64,000 nt of DNA from Cenococcum geophilum 1.58 (Eukaryota; Ascomycota; Dothideomycetes; Gloniales; Gloniaceae): positions 124,001 through 188,000 of the forward strand of contig KV748201.1 of the NCBI GenBank assembly GCA_001692895.1, written 5' to 3'. The first letter of the stretch is position 1; each line of letters starts with the position of its first letter. The notes under the pieces are model-generated. The model had not been told where the DNA came from. It saw only the letters and a list, made by a program, of their open reading frames with translations, and ran no database searches. Of the stretch, positions 35,239 to 45,748 are shown in pieces. Made by a program: the position numbers and the translations under genes.

Positions 35239-35655
35239 AGGCTGCCTTATTAAAACAAGGCGATGTCCCTCTTTATACGCTCTATTATCGCATACACGGA
35301 CGACCCTCTATAGAGGAAAAGGCCTAACGCTAGCAATACCTTACCCTAGAGGAAGAGAAAGCTCTTATTACTTTTTTATTACTAATATCTAATCTTAAAC
35401 AGCCTATTCGAATAAAGTATATACCTTCGCTAGCCTTTAGCCTCGCCCGCCAGTAGTCTATAATAGACAAACTAATTAAGCCTTTAGGCAAGAACTAGGC
35501 TCAATTCTTTAAAATATATTAACCCTAACTTAAAGCGAGGAGAATTAGGTCGATAGACTAGAAACGTTACAAAAAGAATATATACGTCAAGATTATACAC
35601 TAGTTCGAGGTAATTAACAAAGTAGTACATAATCCGGCCATTATTAGAGGTACCG
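35239..35655 (+). pseudogene. Fot1/pogo-like transposase, N-terminal fragment
   Basis: The frame reads AALLKQGDVPLYTLYYRIHG, RPSIEEKA, LTLEEEKALITFLLLISNLK, RIKYIPSLAFSLARQ, KPLGKN and ARRIRSID, then KKNIYVKIIH and FEVINKVVHNPAII. This is the helix-turn-helix plus CENP-B-type DNA-binding region of fungal Tc1/mariner Fot1/pogo transposases, up to the point where the DDE domain (NMDETG) should start. There the match stops and a solo LTR lies 170 bp further on. It is therefore truncated as well as riddled with TAG/TAA. A more complete relative lies at 45749-47085 on the other strand. Confidence 0.75.
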
Positions 35656-35828
35656 ACCCGCGTAGCAACCTTGTATAAATTTGCGCGCCATAGTAGATAT
35701 AAAGCTAATAATAACTTTCTAGTATTGTAGTAAGGCTCTAAGGCTTAAATAAGACCCTTTTATAAGTATTATAAGTAGTAAAAGCTTAATGGTGGTGCTA
35801 TAGGGAAGGGACTCTATTACGCTATAGA

Positions 35829-36087
35829 TATAACAGCTTATATAAATACCTCTAAACTAAAGCTTGTAGATTGCTATTTAATGAAGATACTAAGCTAAGG
35901 AGAAGGAAAGGGGGTCGCGAGGGCTAGTATTAACAAATAGGTAGCACGAGCCGCTAAGGCGCTAGTAGTAGATAAGCTAATAGTAGGCGAGCTAATAGTA
36001 AGAAACAGTACCAGATAGTATATGATAATATAACAGGTAGCAGAATATAGTAGAATTTGGTAGGTAACGCGCTCTAGCACCGTTACA
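35829..36087 (-). repeat. solo LTR of the Gypsy 1 family
   Basis: In reverse complement it begins TGTAACGGTGCTAGAGCG and ends with the RIP-altered counterpart of GAGCCGTTACA, and keeps the CTTAGCTTAGTATC block. ATAGA flanks both sides (35824-35828 and 36088-36092). It is the product of LTR-LTR recombination. Confidence 0.9.
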
Positions 36088-36362
36088 ATAGAAGGAGGCT
36101 CTTTATACGCTAGGCGTAAAGGCGACAATATAAACGTAATTTATAGGTAGAAGGGGTCCTAAATATTTAAAAGTAGCTATAGCACATAACTTATACGGAA
36201 TTATAGTAAAGCTCGACGTGTGCATAGAGTTATAGTCGCTTAAAGTCAAAGTACCCCTTATATTTTCCGGTATAGTGGGTTTTCCACAACCTAGGGATAG
36301 ACGTTACTCTACTCTAGGATTTAGTTTATGGTTTAAGGAACCAGTAGCGTACATATTATTAG

Positions 36363-36519
36363 TGTTACGGCACTATTACAGACCCTAGTTAGGGGCTCGG
36401 CTAAGCCTTAGCGCTATATATATAGACGTATCCTTTCCTTAACCTTCTTCTAGTTCTTGTCTTAGAATTCTCGTTTACTAGCTACTAATAGATTCTGTTC
36501 TTTTAACTAAGCCTTTATA
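36363..36519 (+). repeat. solo LTR of a third LTR family
   Basis: A 157-bp block starts TGTTACGGCACTATTACAGA and ends AAGCCTTTATA (TACA before RIP). ATTAG flanks both ends (36358-36362 and 36520-36524). The first 12 bp resemble the LTR of Gypsy 2, the rest does not. Confidence 0.75.
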
Positions 36520-36524
36520 ATTAG

Positions 36525-37429
36525 AAAATTCCTCACTAACCTATACCTAAAAGTAAAATTTGGGCATTTATATCTGTTGGTATCACTTCTGGTAATATAT
36601 ATTGCTATTGTAATAGTATTAGGGTAACTAGTTAATATATTCTTAATTAATTCTATTCTAATTATATAGGTGGAACTTAGTAGATTTCCTAAGCTCGCTT
36701 AGCTTACGTAATTGCGTCCACTGTATTGTATAATGTGACTTATCTTAGCATGCTTAGACTATAATAGGATACTAGATAAATCCGGCCCAATAGCACTAAA
36801 CTAGTTTAGGCCATCTATCCCGTTATAGTCTAAGACACTTTAGCAGACGTTTGTAAAGCACGTCGCTATATCCACATAGCTAATATTACGGATATTTACT
36901 TCTTACTATTATAACGAATTTAGGCAGCTTAAAAAATCTATTAATTATATATTAAGCTCTAGCAAATCGAATGGTCTATATAAGAAGTCTCCCCACCTTT
37001 CTATTCCTGATATTAATTTTAAAATAGCTATTACATAATGTGCTAAAGTAAACAATATTAAAAAGCCGCTTAATACCTATATAGCGGATATACTACTAAC
37101 AGTTTAATCAGCTTTAGCTAATTCTAAAGACAATTATCTTCTTTAAGTCTAAGGAGTGGATAGCTGCCTATTGTAATACTATTTGCAGCTGGTTAATTTA
37201 TCGCGGCTATAGTACTGCTGTTACTAGAGAAGAATTTTCTATTAAGAGTTTAGGAGCTCACGGTCGTAAAATCAACTCTATATAACGCTTGCGGATATTA
37301 ATAAAGACCGCTTATACGCCAAATACGCGCGCCTAATGTCTTAAATTTAAATTTTAGTTGTATTAGATGTACTAGCACACAGTGTAAATGTCCTAGACAT
37401 TTACTATTCGATTAAAAGCTTAAGGCTTA
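36525..37429 (+). pseudogene. unrecognised decayed frame
   Basis: A forward register from about 36880 reads SYYYNEFRQLKKSINYILSS, then SPHLSIPDINFKIAIT and AKVNNIKKPLNTYIADILLT with RIP-type stops. It ends next to a short palindromic motif (37430-37461) that resembles fungal hAT transposon ends, so a hAT transposase C-terminus is conceivable, but I cannot confirm it. Confidence 0.25.
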
Positions 37430-37461
37430 CGGATATTCGATAATCCGCGTAGCGGATATTT
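37430..37461. repeat. hAT-end-like palindromic motif
   Basis: GGATATTCGATAATCCGCGT followed by AGCGGATATT contains AATCCGC and GCGGAT in inverted order. Fungal hAT elements often end in tandem and inverted copies of AATCCGC. No partner end was found. Confidence 0.3.
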
Positions 37462-37496
37462 ATTGGTTTCTTAGTCTAAGTATACTAAGTCAATAA

Positions 37497-37733
37497 TATA
37501 ACGGTGCTGGAGCGCGTTACCTAACAAGCTCTACCGTACCGCTAATCTAGCTAATTAGGATTTTCCATACCTGGCATAGAAAATCGCTATTAGCTCGCTT
37601 ATAACTAGCGCCTTGGCGACCCCTATATATCTTATTAGTCTCTAATATTCTTCTTCTTCTCCTTAGCTTAGTATCTTTGTATAGTAGCAATTAACAAGCT
37701 TTGGTTTAGAGGCAATTATACGAGCCCGTTATA
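37497..37733 (+). repeat. solo LTR of the Gypsy 1 family
   Basis: It starts TATAACGGTGCTGGAGCG and ends GAGCCCGTTATA, with the same internal blocks as the Gypsy 1 LTRs. The flanks AATAA and TATAA agree at four of five positions, a degraded target duplication. Confidence 0.85.
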
Positions 37734-37738
37734 TATAA

Positions 37739-38260
37739 CCTTATTTAGACAATATCTAATAGTGACTTATCCTATTCCTAAAATCTATATTTTAGGGGGA
37801 TATATAGTTGTATTATTAGAGGCTAAGAATAGAATAGTGTCCTATTAATAAACTCCTAGTAATATTTAAACGATTTCCTCTATAAATCTAATACTTATAA
37901 ATAACTTCCCCAGCTATATTGAATTCTAAAGCAGAAAAAGGGCACTGGCTAAATTTCGTAGCTCCTCCGCCCCTAATTTCATTAATTATCATCCCTTAGC
38001 TAGCTACGTTATATTTAAGGACACTAGCCTATAGTATGTAGGAGATAACCTTAAGCTAGTAAAACGGTTAGCTACCGCGAAAAATTAAAATCGAACTTAT
38101 TTTATATTATAATTAGGTTATTAAATTTATCTTAGAGCTATTTACGGAGCGAGTCCGCGGGATATTATATTTAGGGCGTAGGTAAGAATTAAGTAAGTAC
38201 TATTAAGCAAATTAAACTATAACTATAAAATGACTTATTTCTTTACTTAAATATCCTCGT
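37739..38260. other. RIP-degraded DNA
   Basis: This separates the solo LTR from the 3' end of the reverse-strand patatin gene. No gene was recognised. Confidence 0.35.
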
Positions 38261-41200
38261 TTAAATTCGTTGCCGCTTTTTTAAGGGATAATCGTATTTA
38301 TATAACCTCTTCCGCTTACTATAGTTGGCCCTACTAAAAGGAGCATCTAATCCTTATGCCGATACTAGCTTATATACTAAGAAAGGCGACCTACTAATAC
38401 TATAAGGTTCGGCATCACCTTCCTTTAGATATATTATGAATTTATTAAAGATATCTAGTTTAACGCGTTTTTGGAAATTCCCGTCTTTACTAAAAAATAA
38501 ATAATTATAAAGTGATCTAGGAATGGGCCACTTATTTAGGAAGAATTAAGCGGAGCTATTTATAAGTTTATTTAGCAGGACTAGAAATGCTAAATTACAG
38601 CGCCGTATTAAGCATAGTATGTAACCTATAACTGTATATTTTCCATTATATCTCTATAGGAGGGAGTTTAATTTAAAGTAAAACAGGAATGCAATTATAT
38701 AGCGCGCTATAGCATTAATCTTTATTAATAAGGAGTAATCGTTTTACACTTTTAATTTAAGCTTAGGTATACTTCTAGTATTATTAAGTCTTAGTTTAGT
38801 GGCATTAAAGTTAATACTAAGTTGGTAGATTCTATAGAGAATTTATATTGCCAGTTTTATAGTTTTATAGGCTCGCCTAACCGTTTTATCGCGCATTTTC
38901 TCTAGAATGAGGTTATAGGCTTTAGAAAACATTCTATTTTTACAAATACTTTAGCAGTTATTAGTGGAAACTTTATAATTATTTTATCTAGGCTTACTAA
39001 TACCTAGAGAAAAAACAAAGTTAGGTTCTTTAATAAGTGGAAATATAGCTAATACTTTTAAGAGTGCCTAGAGTAATAGGTTATTTTTAAGAGGTCTAGT
39101 ATCTTAAAATATACTAACCTCGTTAATATATTTTAGAGGAAAGAACCTACAAAGTATAGTTAGCTATAAGTAATAAAGAGAAAAGGTAAGATATACCTAG
39201 GAGCTATAGACGCAGATTAAGCACTAGTTCCTATATTAGTCTTTAGCTATATAGATAGGCCTAGCTAATTTTATATTTCCTAAAGCGGTATATTTTTAAA
39301 TCTATCTTTTAGCTTTATAATAGCATTGTCTAAATACTTATTAGGGGGCTTTTATATTTTAATAGTCTTTAGGGAACCTACCTTACTCCTTATTGCGTAT
39401 ATCTACCCTATTATAGTTAGTAAATATCTAGTATAACGGATAATTACTAACCGTAGTAATAGGGAAGCCAAGCATTATTTCTATAGATATCGCATATAAG
39501 CAGTCTAGAATGCTTTTATCTATACCATAAACTTCTTTTAAGACGGATTTAATATTCTAAGCTAAGTATAAACCGTTAGTAAAATAAAACATCGCTAACT
39601 TAAATATATAGGAAAAAAAAGGAATATTAAAAGCGTTCCGCCGTTAAAATACACGCTCCGCTATTTCTAAGAACATTTAGATATACTTCTTAAAAGGCCA
39701 TCCCTTAACGAAATACTCTATGGCAATTACTAATCCTTAAATTATAAGTATTAATTCCACTCCTTAAAATTCTATTAGGCAACTTACCTATACTAACTCT
39801 AAAAACAACTTTAATAAACCGCGGAAGCGAAATTGGCATATTAATATAATCTTATATTATTTTTATTAGCATTAACGGCATAATACCGCGCGTGCCTCCT
39901 TTATTAATATATAAAATACCCACTCCTATAGTTAGAGGGTGCACCTTTATAGTTATATCGTTTGGCATCTCTTATCTATAGAGAAAGTAGTAGCGCACTT
40001 TAAAGATCTAAGGGTTATCTTCGCAATAATCCCCAAACACTATAATATAATTTTTATAAATATAGTGCTTACAAGGTAAGTAATACTACGGCCTCCTACG
40101 CAAACAAGATATATACGTGTTGCTACTCTTAATATAATACTACCTATCTTAGAATTATATAAGGTTACCCCTATAAATTTCTATAGTAGAATTTACATTA
40201 TTAATAAACTATTAAAAGTGGCGGATAAGGCAGTTTTCGACTTTATTAATAAAGCTACTTAGTAGAATGATATTGCTAGAGTACTTAAAGGCTATAACTT
40301 ATACCTTACTTACTTAGTAGAAGACTTCCTTATAAATTATATTAAAAATAGACTTAGGTTTAAACTTTATACTTAAGTTAGTATAACTAAGTTTATAGTA
40401 GAGAGTACTTACTATATACTTTAGGCGGGTAACTATCTAAAAAGATACTAGAGGCAATTATTAGAACTATAAACTCTATTAGCTTATTAGGGGACTTAAT
40501 ATATTTTAGGAAATTTAATAGATGTTTATCTAAATTAAAAGGCACAGGGCTATAGATCCTTAACGCCCTAATAAAGTTAAAAGGTCTCTTAACGGTTTCC
40601 GAAAAGTGCCTATAGGTATACTTAAGAAAGGCGGTAAAATGCGTTATAGAGAATAAGGTTCCTACGTCTTCTCTACTCTTTTGCACTTAATCCAAACTAT
40701 CTATAAGATGCTCCTTTAGGCGTCTATAGCGAGCATTTATAGACATTATACCGTTTAGGAAAATAGCGACTATATTAATTGCTAATATTAACTCGGATAG
40801 ATTCTTTATTATTTCTTCTCCTAATAACTATAAAAAGGCCTTTTTAGCTTCGCTTTCCATTCCTAGGGGTATCTTCTCGGTTACGATTACAACCCTTAGG
40901 TATGTACTCTTTAGGAGGGTTAATAAGTTGCCTTTCTCTAACTATACGGCAATGTGCTAGGCAATCTATCTAAAATAACCAATATTAGTATAAAAGAAGC
41001 AAAAGACCTCTACAAAGGGAAAAAGTAAATAGGTATAGATGCTATTTACAACTTTATTAAGAGAAAGGCCGGTTAACCTAACTTGGGTTCGCTAAATAGT
41101 TTATTATATTATTTTATAGCACTTCTTAACTCTAGCTATATTTATCCTTAAACTCTTTTTAAAAAGATCGCCGTCTGTAAGAAATACCGGTCTACCGTAA

Positions 41201-41290
41201 AAAATACTAGAAGGGTTAAGGTGGAGATATATCTTGCCTACGCTTTACTTAGTTATAAACTATTAAGCCTTCTTTACCCTAAACAGCTCT
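38261..41290 (-). pseudogene. patatin-like phospholipase gene with N-terminal half and Cys-rich linker
   Basis: On the reverse strand the N-terminal part reads YGRPVFLTDGDLF (about 41200), STYLRVVIVTEKIPLGMESE and ARYRRLKEHLID. An intact 97-codon block follows (40393-40686: SREDVGTLFSITHFTAFLKY, SSIFLDSYPPK). A Cys-rich stretch (CLRRRP, LPCKH, VFGDYCED) resembles a degenerate RING. Then comes the patatin domain: NKGGTRGIMPL (from DGGGxRG), VSIG (from GxSxG), TNGLYLA, KSILDCLYAISI, IFTNYNRV, FPLIKEPNFVFSLG. The C-terminus ends in a basic patch before TAA at 38261-38263. Patatins hydrolyse phospholipid acyl groups. The Asp and Gly changes at the active site fit RIP. The total length and domain order match a known fungal family. 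Confidence 0.75.
39736..39787 (-). other. probable 52-nt intron at the patatin nucleophile motif
   Basis: On the reverse strand GTAAGT follows directly after the codons for Val-Ser-Ile-Gly. The frame resumes after TTTAAG with GLVIAIEYFVKGW, in the register expected for a patatin domain. Confidence 0.55.
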
Positions 41291-42040
41291 TAGAGGGCGA
41301 TTGATTTTACTATATAACTAATTAGTATAAATAGACTCGGTTATTATATGTTGGGATTAGGGATATAATTAGTAAGAGTTTAAAGCCTATCTAATTCTAA
41401 AAGAGCGGTTTTATTGCCTTGGTTATAGAGGCTGAGCTAGTGGGTATAGTAATAACGCTTTATAATTAAAAGAGTAGACTAGCTACTTAAGGATAATAGA
41501 GTGCGTAGAGGCTTAGTAGAAAGACGTAGTTATATATATAGCCTATAGATTCCGCGTATAATAAATAGTGCTTTAGTAAGGCCTAAAAATAGGCTTTTAT
41601 AAAGTTAAAAGTAGCAATTTTAATTTATCTATTTTTAGTAGTAGGGGGCTAATACGGGGCTCTTTTAATAGGGCTTAAAACTAATCCCTATAGTTTCTCT
41701 AGCGATTAATGCGTACTCTAGAGGCTAGTGAAAATATTATAATAACATATATTTTCTTTAAGGTTTAACTGCTCCGTATATAAAACTCTATATTTTAGAA
41801 TAGATTATAAGTAATATTCTACTAGATCTACCTTATTTATTTAAAAATAATTTAAATTAAATATAGCTAGCGACAAAGTTAGCCACCTAGAAAGTTCTAA
41901 ACTTAGAAATTCGGCTATTTCGCGATACTCTCTTTATAAAGGGCGTTAATTATAAAGATACTAAAAAAATTTACACTATAATACTTAGCTAAAGTTCGGG
42001 GTAGGATATTTGCTTAAGATATAGACGATTTATAAGTATA
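41291..42040. other. RIP-degraded DNA
   Basis: No recognisable gene. It would include the promoter of the reverse-strand patatin gene. Confidence 0.3.
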
Positions 42041-42319
42041 ATGGAATTAAAGGGTTTTCATTTTCCTAGATCTGTTATAGAGATTTATCACTATTACTAC
42101 ATAAGTTCTAACTTAAAAGTTATTTACGTAAAAGTTAAGCTACCTAAAGAGAGCTCCTTAGGCGAGAGCGTTAAATTGCTTAAAGAGAGCTTGTTAGGTA
42201 ATAGAGTTAAAATACCTAAAAAGAGCTCGTTAGGCAACAGAGTTAAATTGCCTAAAAAGAGCTTATTAGGCGATAGAGTTAAAATGCCTAGAGATTTTCT
42301 ATTTATTCTATATTTATAG
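42041..42319 (+). CDS. 92-codon ORF with 12-residue Lys-rich repeats, doubtful gene
   Basis: An ATG opens a stop-free frame that starts MELKGFHFPRSVIEIYHYYY and then runs into four and a half copies of a 12-residue unit (VKLPKESSLGES, VKLLKESLLGNR, VKIPKKSSLGNR, VKLPKKSLLGDR). The repeat arises from a 36-bp minisatellite. An open frame of this length is rare here, but the opposite strand reads the same array as (A)QQALFRQFNS with TAA/TAG at Gln positions, which is what RIP of a reverse-strand gene would give. The strand of the original gene is therefore uncertain. Confidence 0.3.
   Translation: MELKGFHFPRSVIEIYHYYYISSNLKVIYVKVKLPKESSLGESVKLLKESLLGNRVKIPKKSSLGNRVKLPKKSLLGDRVKMPRDFLFILYL
42131..42296. 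repeat. 36-bp coding minisatellite
   Basis: Four and a half copies of a unit like GTTAAATTGCCTAAAAAGAG plus CTCGTTAGGCRATAGA occur, each a multiple of three. Confidence 0.9.
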
Positions 42320-42608
42320 AGATACGGTATAGGGCAGCTCTCCCCTATAAAAAAAAAATTACCTCCTTTAGTTAATACTTCTATTAAACCTTTCTACGTC
42401 TAGTATATTTATTAAATAGATAAGTAGCTTATAGTTTACCTTAAACTAAACTATATTCTACCTCTCCCTTTTTACTACTAACTTTCTACTACTGTAGATA
42501 TATTTTTACTGTATATATCGTCTATATAAATTATAAGAATTACTTATTTTAATATAGTAGATATTGCTAAGTAACCCCTATACGGACCACACATACGGCT
42601 ATACGTTA
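42320..42608. other. AT-rich flank, nothing recognised
   Basis: Contains no gene or repeat that I can identify. Confidence 0.4.
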
Positions 42609-42613
42609 GGTAG

Positions 42614-42789
42614 TGTCGGTATTACCTAGGGGGGTACTGCAATTGCAATATAAGGTAACAGGTTCTTTAATTCATTCGTGTCTTTCGCAGAGGATTGTAA
42701 GGATCGCGGTGCCTAAATAGGGGGCTGATGAGTTACCGTAAGGATAACTAATTAGAGACATGACTACGTAACCTCTACTCGTACAGACA
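42614..42789. repeat. LTR (left copy) of the gag-only element
   Basis: It starts TGTCGGTATTACCTAGGGGG and ends ACTCGTACAGACA. It matches the right copy with about ten differences, nearly all of RIP type, and is the more mutated of the two. Confidence 0.95.
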
Positions 42790-42874
42790 CTGGCGACATT
42801 TATAAAAAGGAAAGAAGGTAAGAAAGTATAAAGGAGAAGTATATAGGTTAATAGGTGCTTAGGGCAGTAATCGC

Positions 42875-42990
42875 GAATGTCTCGGGTATTGCGAATATTA
42901 CGGATATTGCAGACGTTGCGGATATTGTTACGGATATTGCGGATATCGCTACGGATATTGCGAATATTGCGGATATCGTGAATATTCGGA
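42875..42990. repeat. GATATTGCG-type tandem repeat
   Basis: Variants of a 9- to 12-bp unit (GCGGATATTGYTACGGATATT) are repeated between the gag stop and the left LTR. The 67-codon forward ORF here is a product of this array. Confidence 0.8.
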
Positions 42991-43140
42991 TATTGCGGTG
43001 GAGACAGGTAGGCGCGTACAAGGTGTTACTGAGGTGTCCTATGATAGAGCGTAGTTGAAGTTAGAACCAAAGGTGTGGCGGCTTTAGAAGGTATAAAAGT
43101 TGTCGCAGACTATAGGGGAAGCAGGTAGAAGGGCTAAGTC

Positions 43141-44925
43141 CTATCCGTTGTCGTCGAAATAACAGTTAAGGAAGTTAATATTAACGGTAAGGTTGGGAGG
43201 GTTATTGTTGTAGAGGTAGGTGGCGCTCTTGCCCTTGTTGTTGCTACTCTTATTGTTGATATTACCGTGCCTTACTGTACTAGGTTCCGTACTACTAGGG
43301 TCTATACTACTAGGCTCTATGCTACCCGTAAGGCTATAGGCAAAGGCATCGTTGTTTATAGACGTGACTATATTCTTAGCCGTTTTGATCGGTATTGGTC
43401 CGTTTGAGGTTATAAAGTGCTTAATACCATGGTCGTTATAAAAGAAGTTACCGCTAGTAGGAACTGCAGTTGGGGTTGATGTATTAAATGCTATAGCCGT
43501 TATATCCTTGTTGAAGTCGTCGTTGATATCGTTGTTTATAAGGTACTGGTGGACATATCTTTTGAATCCTTCTCTTGCTTTGTCACGTTCTTCTTTAGTG
43601 TGCCTAGTTAACTAATAGTCTCCTTTCTTACACACGAAGCACGTCCTAGCATTATTGCTGTAACGATTATTTGATGAACTTAGTTGAGACGTTGGTTGGT
43701 AGTAGCGACGGTTAGTAAAGAATACGTCCGTAGGCTGTTCCGTAGGCTGTAAGAACACATTAGCGGGTTGTTCTATAGTACTATTGATCTTCTTATAAGT
43801 GACAATTAACGATCGTAGGCTGTTTATAAGGCCAGTGAGTATAGTAGGCGGGTTGGAGCAAGCTGCCTAGTAAGCAGTGACGTCTTAATAAGCGATGATG
43901 AGCTTATTGTGTAGGAAGTCGTTGTTGCGGAGGTTAGCGTTAAGACTATGCTGTAAATGACGGAGGTCGTTAAGCAGTAGCTGTAGGCAGTCCCCTGTAG
44001 ACTTGCCTTTATTTTTTATTATTACGGTCTTTAAGGTTATAGCGTTCTATTTTGCTAAGATTCTACGCTTGTATTCTGGTCCTTTAAAGTGGTTGCGTAC
44101 GGCATTATAGATGCTGTTAAAGGTGGTATAGGTTGCCTTGTTCTTATAGTAGAAGTTAAGAGTAATACCCCGTAGCATTGTTGGAAAGCCTTTAATCTTT
44201 GCCTTTTATAGTATATTAACCCTATTATAAAGGTTGTTGAAAATCGTGAGCTTGCGGTTAAAGTTATCATCCTCTCCGCTGTACTTGCTTTCCTCCATAT
44301 ATATCTTTACCAAGGTTGCTAAGTCTCTGCTATAGGTAGTGGCTTTGGCTTCTGTAGAAGGAGCTGTAACGTTTGTGGGGGGAGCTGTGACGTTTATAGA
44401 GGGGGCCGTGACGTCCGTAGGGGGAGCCGTGACGTTCGTAGGTGAGGGAGGCTCGGCCGTAGGGAGGTTATTCGAGATAGCTGGGGTTGGGGTAGGTGCC
44501 GTTGAGGGAGTTAATGAACGTGATTTAAGACGGCGGTTAATAACATACGAATTAAAGCGTCCTTTATTGTTAATATATAGCTTAATTTCTGCATCTGACT
44601 ATTCCGTAGGGTTGTCTTCGTGGGCGACATTATACAGTGCTTGTGGTACTAACTTACTCTTCTTATTAAAGACCCATACTCCGTTGCGTTGGAGTAGTTG
44701 TTTGAGTCCCGTAAGTGTAGGCCTATTAGCGTTTTTAAATGTCTGTACCTTAAAATTATTAAAGTCCTCTTGGTATAATTCCTATAGGCTTTTGTCTTTA
44801 AAGTTGTATTTAGTGTACTTATTAATTTTAAAGTTAATATAGTTGGTGATGTCTTCTGCGGTAGTCTCGTTGGTTAAGGTAATTCCATTGCTCCAGTTCG
44901 GACGTTAGGTTCCTGTGTTAGACAT
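43141..44925 (-). pseudogene. gag polyprotein of the non-autonomous LTR element
   Basis: A single reverse register of 595 codons runs from ATG (44925) to TAG (43141) with about eight internal TAG/TAA codons. It begins MSNTGT and contains EDITNYINFKINKYTKYNFK, GLKQLLQRNGVWVFNKKSK and SDAEIKLYINNKGRF. A Thr/Pro-rich repeat (NVTAPPTDVTAPSINVTAPP) follows, then a helical capsid-like region (DNFNRKLTIFNNLYNRVNIL, GFPTMLRGITLNFYYKNKAT, YNAVRNHFKGPEY). A zinc-knuckle-like cluster CFVCKKGDY ... RHTKEERD (about 43585-43641) precedes an Asn/Ser-rich tail. It would form virus-like particles and bind RNA. Position 44339-44842 has a 167-codon forward ORF that is only its antisense. Confidence 0.8.
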
Positions 44926-45214
44926 AATTGACCGGCGTAGATCGTGGTGTAGGTCGTGGTCTTACGTGTTAAGCGGTTGATGGGTATTGGGGGGTACTGG
45001 CGCTTAGTAAAGAGGTTGTACTGGGTATTAATTTTGCGTGGTGGACGCGAACCGAACGAAGCCTTGGAGGAGTTGGTTCTTTGAGTTCCTAGGGCCTATA
45101 TAGGAAGGGTTCTCCTTAGTAAACACAACGTGGTCGACGGGCCTTGGTAGGAGCGATCGCGTGGTGCCTCTCTTCGTAATAACACCTGGCTGATCTGTGA
45201 TATTAACTGATTAG

Positions 45215-45390
45215 TGTCGGTATCACCCGGGGGGGTACTGCAATTGTAATATAAGGTAACAGGTTCTTTGATTCATTCGTGTCTTTCGCAGAGGATCGTA
45301 AGGATCGCGGTGCCTAAATAGGGGGCTGATGAGTCACCGTAAGGATGACTAATTAGAGACATGACCACGTAACCTCTACTCGTACAGACA
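45215..45390. repeat. LTR (right copy) of the gag-only element
   Basis: It starts TGTCGGTATCACCCGGGGGG and ends ACTCGTACAGACA, followed by GGTAG. Confidence 0.95.
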
Positions 45391-45748
45391 GGTAGCTTAT
45401 TAACTTCTAGCATTAATTTTAGGCTAAAAGTCCTTAACGTCCATCCCTAGGTCAAGAGACGCACCCTATAAAGAGACAAATTATAGGTACTTTATATTAG
45501 ATATAACAAAATAAAATAACCACGTTTTGGAATATATATCTTTCTACTTAGATTAAAGATTAAAGTCAATCTAAAGCTTATAAGCTTTACTAAACAGAAA
45601 ATCCGTAGCTATATAGTCTAGCTTTTACAAGCTAACCTAGCGCATCCTATATCCTTATCTTAATTAACACCTTATTAAACGTCAGTATAGATCCCACCAG
45701 TTAATTATTCGTTATAGATCTTAGCTCGGAAGCTAATAATTCTACCAT

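Larger units (their letters stand above)
42614..45390 (-). mobile_element. gag-only LTR retrotransposon, lightly mutated
   Basis: Two 176-bp direct LTRs (TGTCGGTATYACC ... GTACAGACA) bound 2,777 bp. GGTAG lies on both sides (42609-42613 and 45391-45395), a perfect target duplication. The interior has a single long gag-type frame on the reverse strand and no reverse transcriptase, RNase H or integrase. Its CpA and TpG content is near normal and only about eight nonsense codons interrupt gag. It is therefore a non-autonomous element that would need pol proteins from a related element. It is the best-preserved transposon in the window. Confidence 0.9.

Noticed and set aside
35895..36128. 77-codon reverse ORF
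   Set aside because: It lies almost wholly in the solo LTR of the Gypsy 1 family.
42855..43058. 67-codon forward ORF of Ile/Ala/Asp repeats
   Set aside because: It is produced by a short GATATTGCG-type tandem array inside the LTR element, downstream of the gag stop.
44055..44270. 71-codon reverse ORF
   Set aside because: It is a shifted frame of the gag gene; the true register reads through the same DNA with capsid-like sequence.
44339..44842. 167-codon forward ORF rich in Val, Gly and Thr
   Set aside because: It is antisense to the Thr/Pro-rich part of the gag frame of the LTR element, which has a longer register and a zinc-knuckle-like cluster.
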